Shown here: one piece after another, positions 34,403 through 46,560 of the stretch
How the letters are laid out: the number at the start of each line of letters is the position of its first letter
Position numbering within the stretch: the stretch's first letter is position 1
DNA from: Cryptomeria japonica
Taxonomy: Eukaryota; Streptophyta; Pinopsida; Cupressales; Cupressaceae
Length of the DNA stretch: 64,000 bases
Direction: 5' to 3'
NCBI RefSeq assembly: GCF_030272615.1
Contig: NC_081412.1
Span: forward strand, 37,826,911 to 37,890,910
Notes under the pieces: model-generated
Told to the model about the DNA's origin: nothing
Database searches by the model: none
Seen by the model: the letters and a program-made list of their open reading frames with translations, nothing else
Position numbers and translations under genes: made by a program

Positions 34403-36519
34403 CTAAGAACTCGCATGCATCTCATCTGCAGTCCTCTTCACTCCACGTGAAGGTGGCTGAGATGAATCATCCTGTTGCACGTGGTCCTGAGATGCACCAT
34501 CCTGTGTGTGTGCAATATCATTATCTCCACCCTCCTGTGCAATGTCAGTGTCTCCACCCTCCTATGCAGTATCAGTGTCTCCACCCTCCTGTACATTATT
34601 AAAAGATTTACATGAGAAGAATATTTAACATGATAGGAAGTTACTTGCATAATTCACTTATAAAGTAATTAAATACTAAAAATTTAAAATAAATTACCAT
34701 ATGACCATGCTCTACAATGCCCTCACTGGTACGTGGAGGTCCACTATCATGAACAAGAAAAGTGGTTGTAGTCAAGTCCTGCAAGAAAAAACATTATACA
34801 TCAATTTTGATAATCCCTCTAAAAGCCAGGTACATAGTATAAACAAATTAGAAATTATTTTTCTAATCATCACCGCAAATGACAATGTCCATGGTTGCAT
34901 CTGGCTCAATCCCATAGCCATACCAATACTGGTAGTGGTATTGACTTGAACACCAAATATAAAGCATGAATCAAACTTGTATATATACATAAATTATAAA
35001 GTATATATATAGACTACAAGTTTATCACAAAAAAGCATACACATGATGTAGGAAAAGTAACTGATGGGCGAAGGTGTACATGTGATGCACCATCAAACAA
35101 TCCAAAAGCCTACAATTCCAAAAAATAGTGAACATGAATCAAAGTTGTATATAAATTAGTAAGCATATAAACACGTCAAATTAATAGATGAAAAACATAC
35201 TAGTGGTATATGAGGCTGAGCCTCAGCGGTCCACGGGTCATGTGAAGAACTACTCACCTCGGTGCTACATGAAGCACCCTACAAAATTGAAAAAACATAT
35301 CATACACATCAATACATTAAAGTTTTTATTGTTTATTTTAAATGTACATATCAATACAATGTATCTAGATGAAAGTGCATACCATAAATGGGGCACCAAC
35401 ATCTCTAGGTATCAAGGTAACATGATGTTGGTTCCTTAATGACGTGGTATGATCCATCCTCTATTCAAAAAAATTGAATCATGTTATGGTTCATATGTGT
35501 ATATATAAGGAATTTAATATTGCACTATAAATATAAATAAATGTGTACCTCTATAGGTTGATCATCATCTGCCCACATGAGATCAACATATGAAGAGACG
35601 ACATCAACATGTGCAGCCTCCTTGACATCATCATAACCACCATGGGTAGCATCAACATCATCAAAATCACCATCTCCTCCAGGGGCAACCTCACTCTATG
35701 GACTTATACATACATCCCCGCAGCTCGTGCAAACATGTGCTAAGCTGGGGCAGCCCTCACCTCACACAACTGTTGTACCAAATTGCCCGACAGGGCACTC
35801 AATGAACCAAGAGCAGAATCCACTGCTTGATGATGGGCAGGTGCTAGAACAACTGGTGATGGAAGAGGAACCAATGGATCATCGCGTACACAGTTTCTAA
35901 CCTTGTCGCTCAGTTTTGCTCCCGGCCTATCCTGGGGCATGCCTCTCCTGACCCCCTGAAATGATCTAGTATCAAAGTAATTGGGCTTTTTACCCAATTC
36001 AAATTTAGCCCATAATTTCTTCAAAAAATACATCAGGACATCATGATTGGAGTGTGGTGGATGGTCAAACACCATCCACCACTGCTCCCAAAAGTGTCTA
36101 GCTATGCCTGGGTGCCTACACCATCGAATTGAGATCCGTGGCTTCTTCAGATCTATCTCTTCACCCATCTTAGGGTTCACAAAATATTGTTTCAAATCCA
36201 TTTTTGTTATTTTTAATTCATTGACTTGTTTGTATGTTAGGCCATCAGCATAAAATGCACGCAATACCTCCCGCCAACTATGATAGCTATCCAACTCACT
36301 ATTTAAAGCTTGTACAGACTGTACAAACCCTTTCATACTATCTGCAAGGCATAACAAATGTGGAGGTGGATGAGGCTCATGTCTAATAGTATGGATATCT
36401 CTAATCAAAGAATCGATATTTGTCCTAATTGTCTGCCTCAACTGATTGGGTGGAGGTGGAGGGGGTGGAGGTGGAGGTGGTACTAGACCTAATAGATCAT
36501 CTATCTCAAACTCATCCAT
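34403..36519 (-). CDS. Uncharacterised eight-exon gene, head-to-head with PMD gene
   Basis: I infer exons 36519-35761, 35695-35549, 35460-35383, 35278-35201, 35109-35043, 34944-34874, 34778-34698 and 34588-34403. All seven introns are GT-AG, 65-109 bp, and every junction keeps phase. Together they make 489 codons with a single in-frame TAG, at codon 9 of the last exon, so the product is about 435 residues or, if that TAG is recent (CAG to TAG), 488. Residues 1-10 are acidic, 14-24 are poly-Pro, and 80-210 is a conserved-looking basic/aromatic core (HSWREVLRAFYADGLTYKQV, RHFWEQWWMVFDHPPHSNHD, PNYFDTRSFQGVRRGMPQD). The remaining exons encode Asp/Ser/Thr-rich low complexity, and the last exon repeats E-G-G-D-x-D-x-A three times. 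I recognise no domain and assign no function. A cellular gene or a cargo of a mobile unit are both possible. The first ATG follows a possible splice acceptor, so a 5' non-coding exon is possible. Confidence 0.65.
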
Positions 36520-36881
36520 TCTGTGAAAATAATCTGTATATATATACAAACATGAAAATTTACAATGCGGCTTGTCGCATTGTTTCAAAGAAGATAAGAT
36601 GAACTGATATAGAGTTGCCCCAAGATGGGAATGATATGCCCCCTCGAGAGATTGGATGAAAATATCTGGAAAGATCGTAGACAATCTCTCGATAAGAAAG
36701 AAAGGCTAGAATGGACTGACTGGATAAAGTGACAAAGTCATGGGATAACAAAGACTGACACAGGAGACTAGGGCTAGGGTAGTCTATAAGATATACCATG
36801 AGAGGAAAACATCCTCATTGTCATCCACACATCCAAGAGATCATAGTGTAGAGCGAGATAGAGTAGCAGCAGTCAGCAGCA
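36520..36881. promoter_or_regulatory. 362-bp bidirectional intergenic region
   Basis: It separates the start codons of the divergent eight-exon gene (minus) and PMD gene (plus). It is less AT-rich than its surroundings. A TATA-like TATAAGATATA at 36785-36795 lies 87 bp before the PMD ATG. For the minus gene, TCTATATCA near 36606-36616 lies about 90 bp upstream. Both are inferences from motif and spacing. Confidence 0.45.
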
Positions 36882-37171
36882 ATGGCAATGGCTCATAGAT
36901 TCGATCGCGTTCGCCGATTTCAGAGGCCAACAGAGGCAGGAGAGCTAGTAAGTACCACAAAACCTCCTTGTACTTTGATGCATTTATTGTTGTCATTAAT
37001 GCATGCTAGGTAGAGTAATAAATGAACTTAGAATAGGGTCCAAAAAATGTCAAAAATGTGTAGGTGCATCTGCATTGGTGCCAGGCACGTTTATGCGGTC
37101 TAAAAGAGCGTTTATGTCATGAAAGCACGTTTGTGTCCAAAAATGTGAATTTGTGTCTTCTAGGTCAAATC

Positions 37172-37366
37172 GGCAGTTCTGTGATGAACATATGCTATCA
37201 ATTGAATAAGCTGCTGAGAGGATACACTCAAGAAGGTCCTCTAGGGAAGACTAGGATAACAAATAGGGCTAGGATTGACAATTCTGTGATAGAACATACG
37301 TTGCCAATTAGGAAACTTCTCAAGAGGATTCACTCAAGCAGAGGCCCTAGGATAGGATAGATCAAG
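37172..37366 (+). repeat. 105-bp tandem duplication in the PMD intron
   Basis: 37172-37276 and 37277-37366 are diverged copies: both contain TTCTGTGAT(A)GAACATA, then GAGAGGAT/AGAGGATT, CACTCAAG and CTAGGATA. The shared TGTGATGAACA core is the same word that builds the next array. Confidence 0.75.
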
Positions 37367-37575
37367 GCACTTTGTGATGAACAGTGAGTACCAAGATATA
37401 GTACTTTGTGATGAACAGGGAGTACTAAAATATGAGCAACACTTTGTGATGAACATTGAGTGCAAATGTGAGCAGCACTTTGTGATGAACAAGGAGTGCC
37501 AAACACGTAGTACTTTGTGATGAATAGGGAGTACCACTAGGATAGAATCAACACTTTGTGATGAATAGTGAGTGT
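37367..37575 (+). repeat. Six-copy hairpin array (TTTGTGATGAAC core)
   Basis: Copies at 37367-37391, 37399-37427, 37440-37462, 37475-37499, 37510-37534 and 37551-37575 share the loop TTTGTGATGAA(C/T)A but differ in the flanking arms, which stay complementary: TAGTACT/AGTACTA, CACT/AGTG, GCACT/AGTGC, GTACT/AGTAC, ACACT/AGTGT. Only the first copy has a mismatched arm. It lies wholly in the PMD intron, sense strand. Confidence 0.85.
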
Positions 37576-38172
37576 CACTAGGACTGAGATGATTGATTTG
37601 TGTGACTGTAGGAGTATTTGCCTATGCTGGAGTCATGGGAGAGATTCCCATCGACTCAGAGGTTGCGACCTGAGTTGACAGCCGAGGACTGAGCTATGAT
37701 TGAGGCTATGGGATTGAGACATATTCTATATGTGCCTGAGTTTCAGGCAAACATGGGATTGCTGACTGCACTAGTGGAGAGGTGGCACTCTGAAACTTGC
37801 ACTTTTCATTTGCTGATGGGGGAGATGACAGTCACCCTAGAGGATGTATACAGGATACTGTGGATATCGATCGATGGGGAGCTGATTTCATATGATCGAG
37901 ACAGAGATAGGGATGCCCTTAGATGAGTGTTATAGGATCCAGGACTGGAGATGAGGGTGGGACATGTGGCATGAGATACCATGACATGGACAGGATTAGC
38001 ACTACCAATAGTATTGGCAGGAGTTATTAGTGGGTTCCTCTATCCGGATAGGGCGACACGAGGGGTGGCTGCAGAAGACACAGGGGCTAGGAGAGATGAT
38101 CTTAGGGCGGGTCCTTCTAGGACTCAGACTCTGTTGAGGCCAACTGGCTCTAAGGGAGGGAATTCATCATAG

Positions 38173-39894
38173 TCGTAGAGGGCTCCTTATGTATCAGTAT
38201 TGTACCATTTATATGATGATGTAGACACCTTCGGGTGATTGTAGCCATATGGTTTTGACATCATTGTATCATGACACTTATGATTATATATATGAGATGA
38301 TTCATCTTTGTGGCAGCTATATGCATGCATACCTATGTGATGAGATGTTTCATGATGTATGTTTCTATGTGATGGTTATGATATGGATGCAAATATGTAT
38401 ATGAGGAAATGCAATATATTTCTTCTTTTATGTTTTAAAATGTTATGCCAATGCAAATGTGAATGTATGAAATGCCAATGAATATGATAATGCAAATGTA
38501 AATTTACATGATGAGAATGTAAAATGTGCTAACATGTGTTGTGTGCAGGATGTGATGCAATTGTGATACCTATATGTATGTATGAAATGCTTAATATGTG
38601 ATAATGCAGATATTTTTTTGGTGTGTCATTATACTCAGTCATGTGATAGCGGGTTGCACGGACTTGAGAAGGACGATGGAAGTCAATCAAGAAAGGGGGA
38701 TGAAAGATAGAAGATATGAAAGTGAAAGAGCTTCTTGTACGTTATCATCATTGAGCTTTACTATGGCAAGTAGGTTATGACAATCGAGGCATATGTTCGA
38801 CCCAGAAAGTCATTGTACCTATTTGCATGGAGATAAGACAGTCACAAACAAGGAATGCCCCAGTTCATACTAGACTCATAGTGTCCTCATATCCTTGGAC
38901 AAGTCATAGCATTACTAAGAGACAATCCACAGATAGCAAATACAAATAGGTGACGATACCCCATCCTCGCTAGTCAAAGACATCCTAGAGATAGGATCTC
39001 TAGTTAGAGACATCCTGAAAAAGCTAAAAGACATGTCACCAAAAGATAAAATCAAAAGAAAACTAAGACTCGACACCAACATCCACTGCAGTCCTCAAAT
39101 TTAGTGTTTCTTGTCACTTGTATAAGTCTTATTTGATTGTGGTCACAATGTTTACTTTCACAAAAAAGATAGATAGCACTGAACCATAATGTTGTCTGAG
39201 TCTGTTGAAAGATTTGATTTGTTGAAGCCTATTGTTGCTGCTGTGTCTCATTTGAAACTGACTGAATCCATGAAACTGATACTTTATTGCAGAGAAGATG
39301 AAACTTTATTGCGGATCTATGATGCAAATGTTGCTTTATTGCGGATTGTGCGTGGATAGACTGAAGGAAGCTGGAAGAAACTGTACTCCTCGAAACATGT
39401 GATGTTCTCAGTTCCACACCCATCACTAGATGTAGGATTTGCCTTAGCCACAGATAGGAGCTGATTTATTATGAATGGAAAGGGAGGTGAAAAGGGAGGT
39501 TTATTATGAATGGCTAACCAATCTTGGGTAGATCAATAACAAGCCATGATGGGAATGGGCAAGTTTATTATGAACGAATAGGTTGTGAGTGTGTGCAAAG
39601 TGAAAGGATGAAAGTGAATCTTGAAGAAGGGAGGAGCAATGTCTTTATGCATGGCATTGGTGACCTAGTTTTCACCATGGTACTTGCCCAGGGTGCCACC
39701 GAAGTGGTTTTCACCATTGGATGAAATTATTTCTCTTTACTTTTTTAGATTTTTCAATGTTTTGTTTTTGTGTCACAAGGCGCCTGTTTGCCAGGTTTTC
39801 ACCAAGTAACGATTTTTTTTGTTTTATTATTTTTTTTGTTTTTTTGAAATTTTTTAATTTTTTTTTATTTTTTGAATTAGGATACTCTGAAGAG
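38173..39894. other. Non-coding stretch between PMD gene and gypsy element
   Basis: 38180-38600 is A/T/G-rich with many ATGCAAATG/GATGAT words and no frame. 38630-39890 has a mixed-composition, non-repetitive character with poly-T near 39810-39870. On the minus strand the part next to 39895 reads as the untranslated 3' region of the gypsy element to its right. No right-hand (3') LTR of that element was found here. Confidence 0.45.
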
Positions 39895-42800
39895 CTATGT
39901 GTAAAACCTGTGAAGATGCATGCTATTGATAGGATCCTCCAAAGGTTCACCTGCTATAGTTGAGAGCTGATATGCCCTAGATCCATATGCTGCTGTAATG
40001 ATGTAAGGACCAAGCCAATTTGGTTTGAAATTGCCCTTCTTCTCTCTGTCTTGCTGATTTTTAGGATTTTCTCTGAGAACCATGTCACCCACCTCGAATG
40101 TGTGAGGCTTTATCTTATGATTGTAGCTACATTGTTGCTTGATTGAATTATGTGTAGCTCGAGTGACTATCTTCCTTGATGAAGGAATTGAGATAGAATT
40201 ACTAGTGTGTGGACTACGTAGGCCCATATGCATGTCACCTAAAGAAGTTTGGGCATCCCTAATAACAAAGTCCTTCAAGGAAGCTCCATTAAAGGTCCAT
40301 GATGTATCGCCAGAAGGGAAAGGATGTGTGGAACAAGTAGATGAGTGATGAAGGCTTATGATTGCAAAAAGAAGTGAAAGTAGGATAGCATGATGGAGAC
40401 TTAGGATCAACAAGTAATCTTTTTGACTTGCAATTGTAGAATTTTTGCCCCCAGTTATTTTGATATTAGGGGAGATCAACTCTTGCTCTTTTTCTTTCAT
40501 AGGATTTTTATCCTTAACCTTGATTTTTGTGGATTCCAATAGCTTTTGATTTTTATTTGGACTAAAGGACTTTTCTTTATTTTTGACTTTTAGATTTTTC
40601 TTTTCAAAGCTTAATTTGTGATCCCCAATGAGTAAGGGCTTTTGTGATTCTTGTTGATCCAAGTCTGGAAGTGGAGTGGAAATGGAATGAGTGGATGATA
40701 TGGTAAAGCTATGTGAGTTCTCAAGATGGCTGGTGATACACTCAATAGATTCTTTGTTGGAACCACTCTTAGGACTATTGATATCAAGAGTTGCTTGCAC
40801 CATTAGAGGAGATTTGCATTCAGACCTAGTAGCCACAACACTAGGTGCTTCGTACCCAATTCCTTGCAAATTATTTATAGATTGTTCTTGTTGACTGGAT
40901 ACCTTAGGAGATAGTGGGAGTTGATCAACATGAAAAATATACTCACCACATCCCAGGTCTTTAATCTTGAAATTTTCTTTGATCTCTGCTTGTTTTGATG
41001 TAGAAGCTTTCAAGGATTCTGGATCCACATATGTTGATGAAGGAATAGCCTCTCGATTGGTTGGGATTGTTATTTCTGATCTAGGTCACAGATTGTTGCA
41101 ATATATGAATGGATCTGGATCAGCTTTGATGGTCACTTCAACTCCATTGTGTGGAAACTTGACACATTGATGATATGTAGATGGGACTGCGCTCATCTCA
41201 TGAATCCATGGACGTCCTAGCAATATGTTGTATGTGAGATCCAGGTCTAGGACTTGACAAACCACATCCTTTGTAACTGGCCCAACTCTGAGAGGCAAGG
41301 TGATTGTGCCCTTGGATGAGCGCTCTTCATCATCATATGCTTTGATGGTAATTTTGTTTGTAGAATTTACAGCTTTATCAAAATATCCCAATTGTTTAAT
41401 AGTGCTCAATGTACATATATTGAGACCAGCTCCTCCATCTATTAGGACTCATTTTATTCGATGTTTGTGTAGGAAGGCTTCAATGTGTAAAGGTGCATTA
41501 TGTGGCTGACTTACAAAGGTGTCATCGGCTCCCGTGAATGTAAGGGAGTGTGGAATGGAAAGGTATCCCACCATGGCTTGAAACTGGTCCATGTTCAGAT
41601 TAGTAGGAACGACAGTGTCTCTCAAGATTTTGTCAAGAATGGCTTTATGTGGAGGAGATATGCGTAAAATCTCAAGGATGGAGATGAGTGCGGGTGTCTT
41701 CCCTAACTGTTCTATAAGATTGTACTCAGGCTTGGTTGATGAGGAAGCGGTGTTTTTAGCTGGAGCACCTTGCAAAGTGAATTTACCTTGACGTGTTGTG
41801 ACATTACATTCAGAGGTAGGTTCTAAAGAAGATCTAATGCCTTTTAGAACAATCTTGGGTCTTTGAGTAGAATTCTTAGGGTTTTTGTCCTTGATGATAA
41901 TGGTAGAGACGTAATTGTCCATCAAGATGTGATTGATAGTTGAATCATAGTTATAGGATGCTCTGGTATAGTTGGTCTGATCATCTATGGCTTTAGCTTT
42001 TCCCTTGTCATGCTTTGGGAATGGTTCCTTAAATATCTCATGTTCTTGATTGGAGGAATGTCCTTGAATCTCAATGTCACCCCTATCAATGAGATCTTGT
42101 ATGATGTTCTTCAGTCGGTGACAATTTCCTATTTTATGACCCTTGCTCTTATGAAATTCATAATATTCATCATCATTCCACCAATTTGGTTTAACCTTTG
42201 GTTCATATGGAGGAAAATATGGAATAGTGAATACCTTGTTTGCCACTAGCTTTTTGAAAACTGACTCAAGTGGTTCTCCCAATGGGGTGTACTTCCTTCA
42301 TGATCTAGAAGTTGTTTGAGTATTCACTTGGTTGTTTGTAGAGCTTGATCCTGAAAAAATGAATTTGGGTCGCATTGTATTGGCGTCAACAACACCATCA
42401 TTGACTATGTTCTTGTTTTTATTCCAAAATCTTGGCTTATCTTTTCCTTTAAAGTCATCTTTATTTTCCTTGAATATCTTAATGACTCCTTGTTCAATTA
42501 GGACCTTTTCTGTCGCTAAGCCTTTTTCAATGACGTCCTTGAAGGTGGACAAACAAGCTTTCCTTAGATCATAACCAATGTCTTTGTTAACATTTTGGGT
42601 GAACATCTCTATCATTTGTTTTTGTGGAATTTCACAAGAGCATCTGCTAGCTAGATTTCTCCATCTTTGTAAAAATGATAAAAAAGATTCTCCATCCCTT
42701 TGCTTGGTGTTGCACAAAGTAGTGACTGATATGTCTATCTCTATATTGTAGGAGAAATGTTGAATAAATGCCTCTGCTAAGTCACCCCATGACTTAATTC

Positions 42801-45559
42801 TAGGTGGAAGTTGGGAGAACCATTCCATAGCTTCATTGCCTAGGCTCTGTGGGAATAATCTCATCAAATATGTCTCTTCTGCTGCTACCTCAATGGAAGC
42901 TGTGAAAAACTATCTTATGTGTGCCTTAGGATCCCCTTTTCCTCTATACTTATCAAATTTAGGAGTCACAAAGTGTGTAGGAAAAGGAGGCATTGGAATG
43001 CTCTTGTCAAATGGATAAGGACATATGTCTCTCATTGTGTATGTTGGCTTCGGTGTATTTATGTCCTCCATTTTCTTTTGTAAATCCCTGATTTGTTGCT
43101 CCAAATTGTTCTTAGGTGGAGATCGACTCCTTGGACCATACCCCATGCTTGAGGCACTAATTGGAGGAGGAGCATATTGCATATATGGATGATATTGATC
43201 ATACACATGTTCATATGGAGGAGGTCTATAATGATGTTGCGTATATGGACCACTTGGTATAGAGTCATGTTGAGGAACGAAATATCTGCTTTGTCGATGT
43301 ATACCATACTCTACAGGCATGTCATGTTCTAATGTGTTGCCCCCAAATTTGACTCAAGGTTTCCTTGTGTCCAAATTTTGAGCATGCCTTTGAATTTCCA
43401 ATTGCTTTGGTGGTTGATCCTTAGCATTGGTATGTGATTGAGCATATTTTTCTGCATAAGACTTCCATAATGGTCTGTGAAGGTGAGTATCATATGCTTG
43501 ACCATGTGTAAGTGGGACCTCTGGTTTTTTGAACAAAGATGATGGTGATTCAGGCACCATATGTGGTACTCTATTGCCTCCTCTATTAAGCCTCCTTTGA
43601 TCCATGTTGGAGTGAGATTGTTGCAAAGGTGGATTTTCCATTATTTGTGACATGTCAAAATCATGAGGAATCTTGGCTCCACTATGTGCCATCACTTGTA
43701 AGAGATATTGTCTATCTCTCTTCATTATTTTCTCAACCAATCTATTGAAATGGGGATCCATAATGGTGTCTTCCACTTCTGCTGAATGTATTGAAATGTT
43801 GTCCATATTGTCATTGTGTGTACCATTGTTGTTTGTAGTGTCCATGTTCTCAACATTTGGAACGTTTCTATAAGCATCCATGTTAGGTAATGTAGTATGA
43901 TCAGAATTGAAAAAGATATCATTATCATACTCATAAGAACTCATGTTTGTGGACTCTTGAGCCTCTTTAGCTTCTCTCCTAGATTTTTGTGAATGGGTTT
44001 CAACCATGAACTAGGTATTGACCAAGATGTGTGAGACTAGATGAAAATGGAAAGAGTATGGAAGACCAACAGTTGGATGGAATGTAAATGAATCTGAGGT
44101 GTACTTGCAATGTCCAAAGTGTAAGACCAAGTATGTATGTAGTAGAGTAGGTGTGACTTCCAAAGAGAGGATAGTTTCTCTTGATGAGGTAAGTTGACCT
44201 TGACTCTAAGTAAGACCAAATGAGACCCAAAGGTGATAGACCTTGATGAGGGACCACTTAGCAAAATGTTGTTGTATGTAGTGTGTTGACAAAGTATGAT
44301 GAGGACAAGCAAGTGACTTTTTGACTCAAGTTTAGACAAATGTAAATTTAATGCAAGATGTAAAGCAATGATGGACTTTGTGAGACCCAAAGACAAGTTG
44401 AATGGTAGATAAAAACATGGAGAAACAACCTAGGAAGCTCAAGAATTCCAAAACTGATTGCTCTTGTTTGTTGGACTGTAAATTTTTCCAATTTGTGAAA
44501 TTGTTTTGTTGTGACCAAATCTGAATGTTTTGACTATTTTTCGTGACAAGAGGACACAATGTTGATAAGGACTCAATGTTTGCAAGTGTTTAGACTCAAA
44601 AATGACAAAGAAAAGTGTGTTGTTTGATGTAAAATTTGTTTTGCATACACTTGAAGACACAAAAGACACAATGTTTTGATGTTTGGTCTTGAATGTTTGA
44701 TTGTTCAAAATAAGACAAGTACAATTCTTATGGTTGGCCAGGACAATAGTTGTTGATCCCACATGGAGTTTCCCCTAAGGCTATGCTATTCAAAGTGGAT
44801 ACTTAGATGCTTGACCCCACTGGCTCCACCCTTGGCACTCACTTCTCGGTGGAGCCAAGCATCAGTCCCCATGAAAACTCCTTGTGGCAAACTTTGTATC
44901 TCTACTAAGAACCGTATGTGTGTGGGCCGCTACTAGAGGTCCGACCTCATCCCTCAACAACTAGAAGGATTTTGGCTTCTAAAATAAAAAGTTGCTAGTA
45001 AGGGCATCCGCTCATGTGGCCATACATGCAGCACTTTCATCTTTGTAAATACAGAAGGCTCCCAGATGGTAGGGGTTACGCCCTACAACTGATCAAATAA
45101 ATTTGATCAAACGGGTTTATCAGGAGACATAGTGTCGGTATGAACTGATCAACACACGTTATCCATAGTTTTCACCATGAATACAATTGTTTATAGTGGT
45201 TCGGAAGAGGTGGGTTTTCCTCACTACCACTTGGGTCGTTCTCTTCTCACTAGTAGTCTTAATGACCACACGGGAAGACAGGCCCTCTAAAGATTAAACA
45301 AAAAGAGCCTATTGCTCAAGACACAAAAGACAATGATTCAATTTTAGTGCACCAATTGAAGTGTTTTCTAGTCAAGGCACACAATAAAAATCCAAAAACC
45401 CTTGCCAAGGACCTACAACAAAGATTTATTAGTAGTTTGGATTGTTTAAAATAATCACCCCTTCCTGCAAGCACACAAGTTAGGTAAATTTTATATCCAA
45501 AAGACTTTGTGAAATAGGGGCCTTCAACAATGCATTTTGTTGACCAATTCAAAGATTTG

Positions 45560-46440
45560 ATTTATCATAAAAAAAGAACACCTGTAAAGTTTCAAGATAT
45601 TTTTAGAAATGTAAGAAAATCAAAAAATTTTGCTAATTTGCTCCAAAAATTAATTTTTTATGAAAAATCATACAAAATTCATATAAAATGCAAAATCGAT
45701 CCAAAAAATCTGAAATTTTTATTGGAGAGTCCTAATGGGCTTCCAAACGTACATAAAAAAATTTCTACAACAAATCCAAGGAGTTTGTGAGATATGAGTA
45801 AAATAATGCAAAACCCTAATTTTCAAAGATCTGATTTTTGAGGAATTATTTTGTATCAAATTTAAAATCACAAAGAATACATCCTGTGTATAATTCTAAG
45901 AGATTTCCAAAAATATAAGAAAATCCAAAAAATTCGCTAATTTACTCTCAAAATTAATTTTTTATGAACACTTATAAAAAATTCATATAAATTGACAAAA
46001 TGATCCAAAAAATCTGAAATTTTTACTAAATTGTTTTGATACTTTTCTTGACCCACACAAACAATTTTATGTCAAAATTCAAAGCTGTTTGTGAGATATG
46101 ATCAGAATAAGGAAAAACCCTAATTTTTAAAGATCCGATTTTTAGGGAAATATTTTGCATCAAAATTAAAATCACAAAGAACAGATCCTATGTATAATTA
46201 TGAAAGATTTCCAAAAATGTAAGAAAATCTGAAAAATTCTCTCATTTGCTCTCAAAATTAATTTTTTTTGAAAAATCATAAAAAATTCATAGAAAATGAA
46301 AATGTGCTCCAAAAATTCTGAATTTTGGATTGAGAGCTCTTGATACTTTCTTCAACTTATAAAAAACATCTAGTGGAAAATTTCTTAGCTGTTTGTGAGA
46401 TATGATCAAATCTCTCCAAGATCTTGATTTTATGTCCAAA
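45560..46440 (+). repeat. Three about 300-bp tandem repeats in element leader
   Basis: Units with GTAAGAAAATC then GCTAATTTGCTC then AATTAATTTTTTATGAA recur at about 45611, 45917 and 46218, giving periods of 306 and 301 bp. Each also has a GTTTGTGAGATATGA word. They lie in the 5' untranslated leader of the minus-strand gypsy element. Confidence 0.85.
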
Positions 46441-46540
46441 ACCCAAGCTGCACAAGATTATTCTCCAAATTGTTTTACAAAACAACAATATAGGGTTAGA
46501 AAAATCTGCAAAAAAAACACAGATCTAACAAAAATCCATG

Positions 46541-46560
46541 TCCCACGGGGCATGCCAAAA
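46541..46560 (-). other. Primer binding site
   Basis: The minus strand reads TTTTGGCATGCCCCGTGGG immediately after the LTR. This is a drifted form of the TTTGGC...CCGTGGG site common in plant gypsy elements. Confidence 0.65.

Larger units (their letters stand above)
36882..38172 (+). pseudogene. Plant mobile domain (PMD, MAIL1-like) gene, decayed
   Basis: Exon 1, 36882-36947 (22 codons, Met-Ala-Met-Ala-His-Arg-Phe-Asp), ends at GTAAGT. Exon 2 starts after ...GACTGTAG at 37612 and keeps one frame to the stop near 38172, except for in-frame stops near 37688, 37924, 37933 and 37963. Its sequence is a PMD (aminotransferase-like PMD family): EYLPMLESWERFPSTQR, then GLRHILYVPEFQANMGLLTA, LVERWHSETCTFHLLMGEMT and VTLEDVYRILWISIDGE, then TWTGLALPIVLAGVISGFLY. 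PMD proteins such as Arabidopsis MAIN/MAIL1 act in the nucleus in genome stability and TE silencing, and many PMD copies travel inside mobile elements. The stops are of TGG/CGA/CAG-to-stop type, as expected of cytosine deamination. The 664-bp intron holds a hairpin array. Confidence 0.7.

Noticed and set aside
37367-37575. CRISPR-like look of regularly spaced repeats
   Set aside because: Units are tandem and AT-rich, with hairpin arms that vary and no unique spacers, in a plant nuclear setting. It is kept as a hairpin array.
39721-39963. Phe-rich plus-strand frame resembling a membrane peptide
   Set aside because: It is poly-T sequence in the 3' untranslated part of the minus-strand element.
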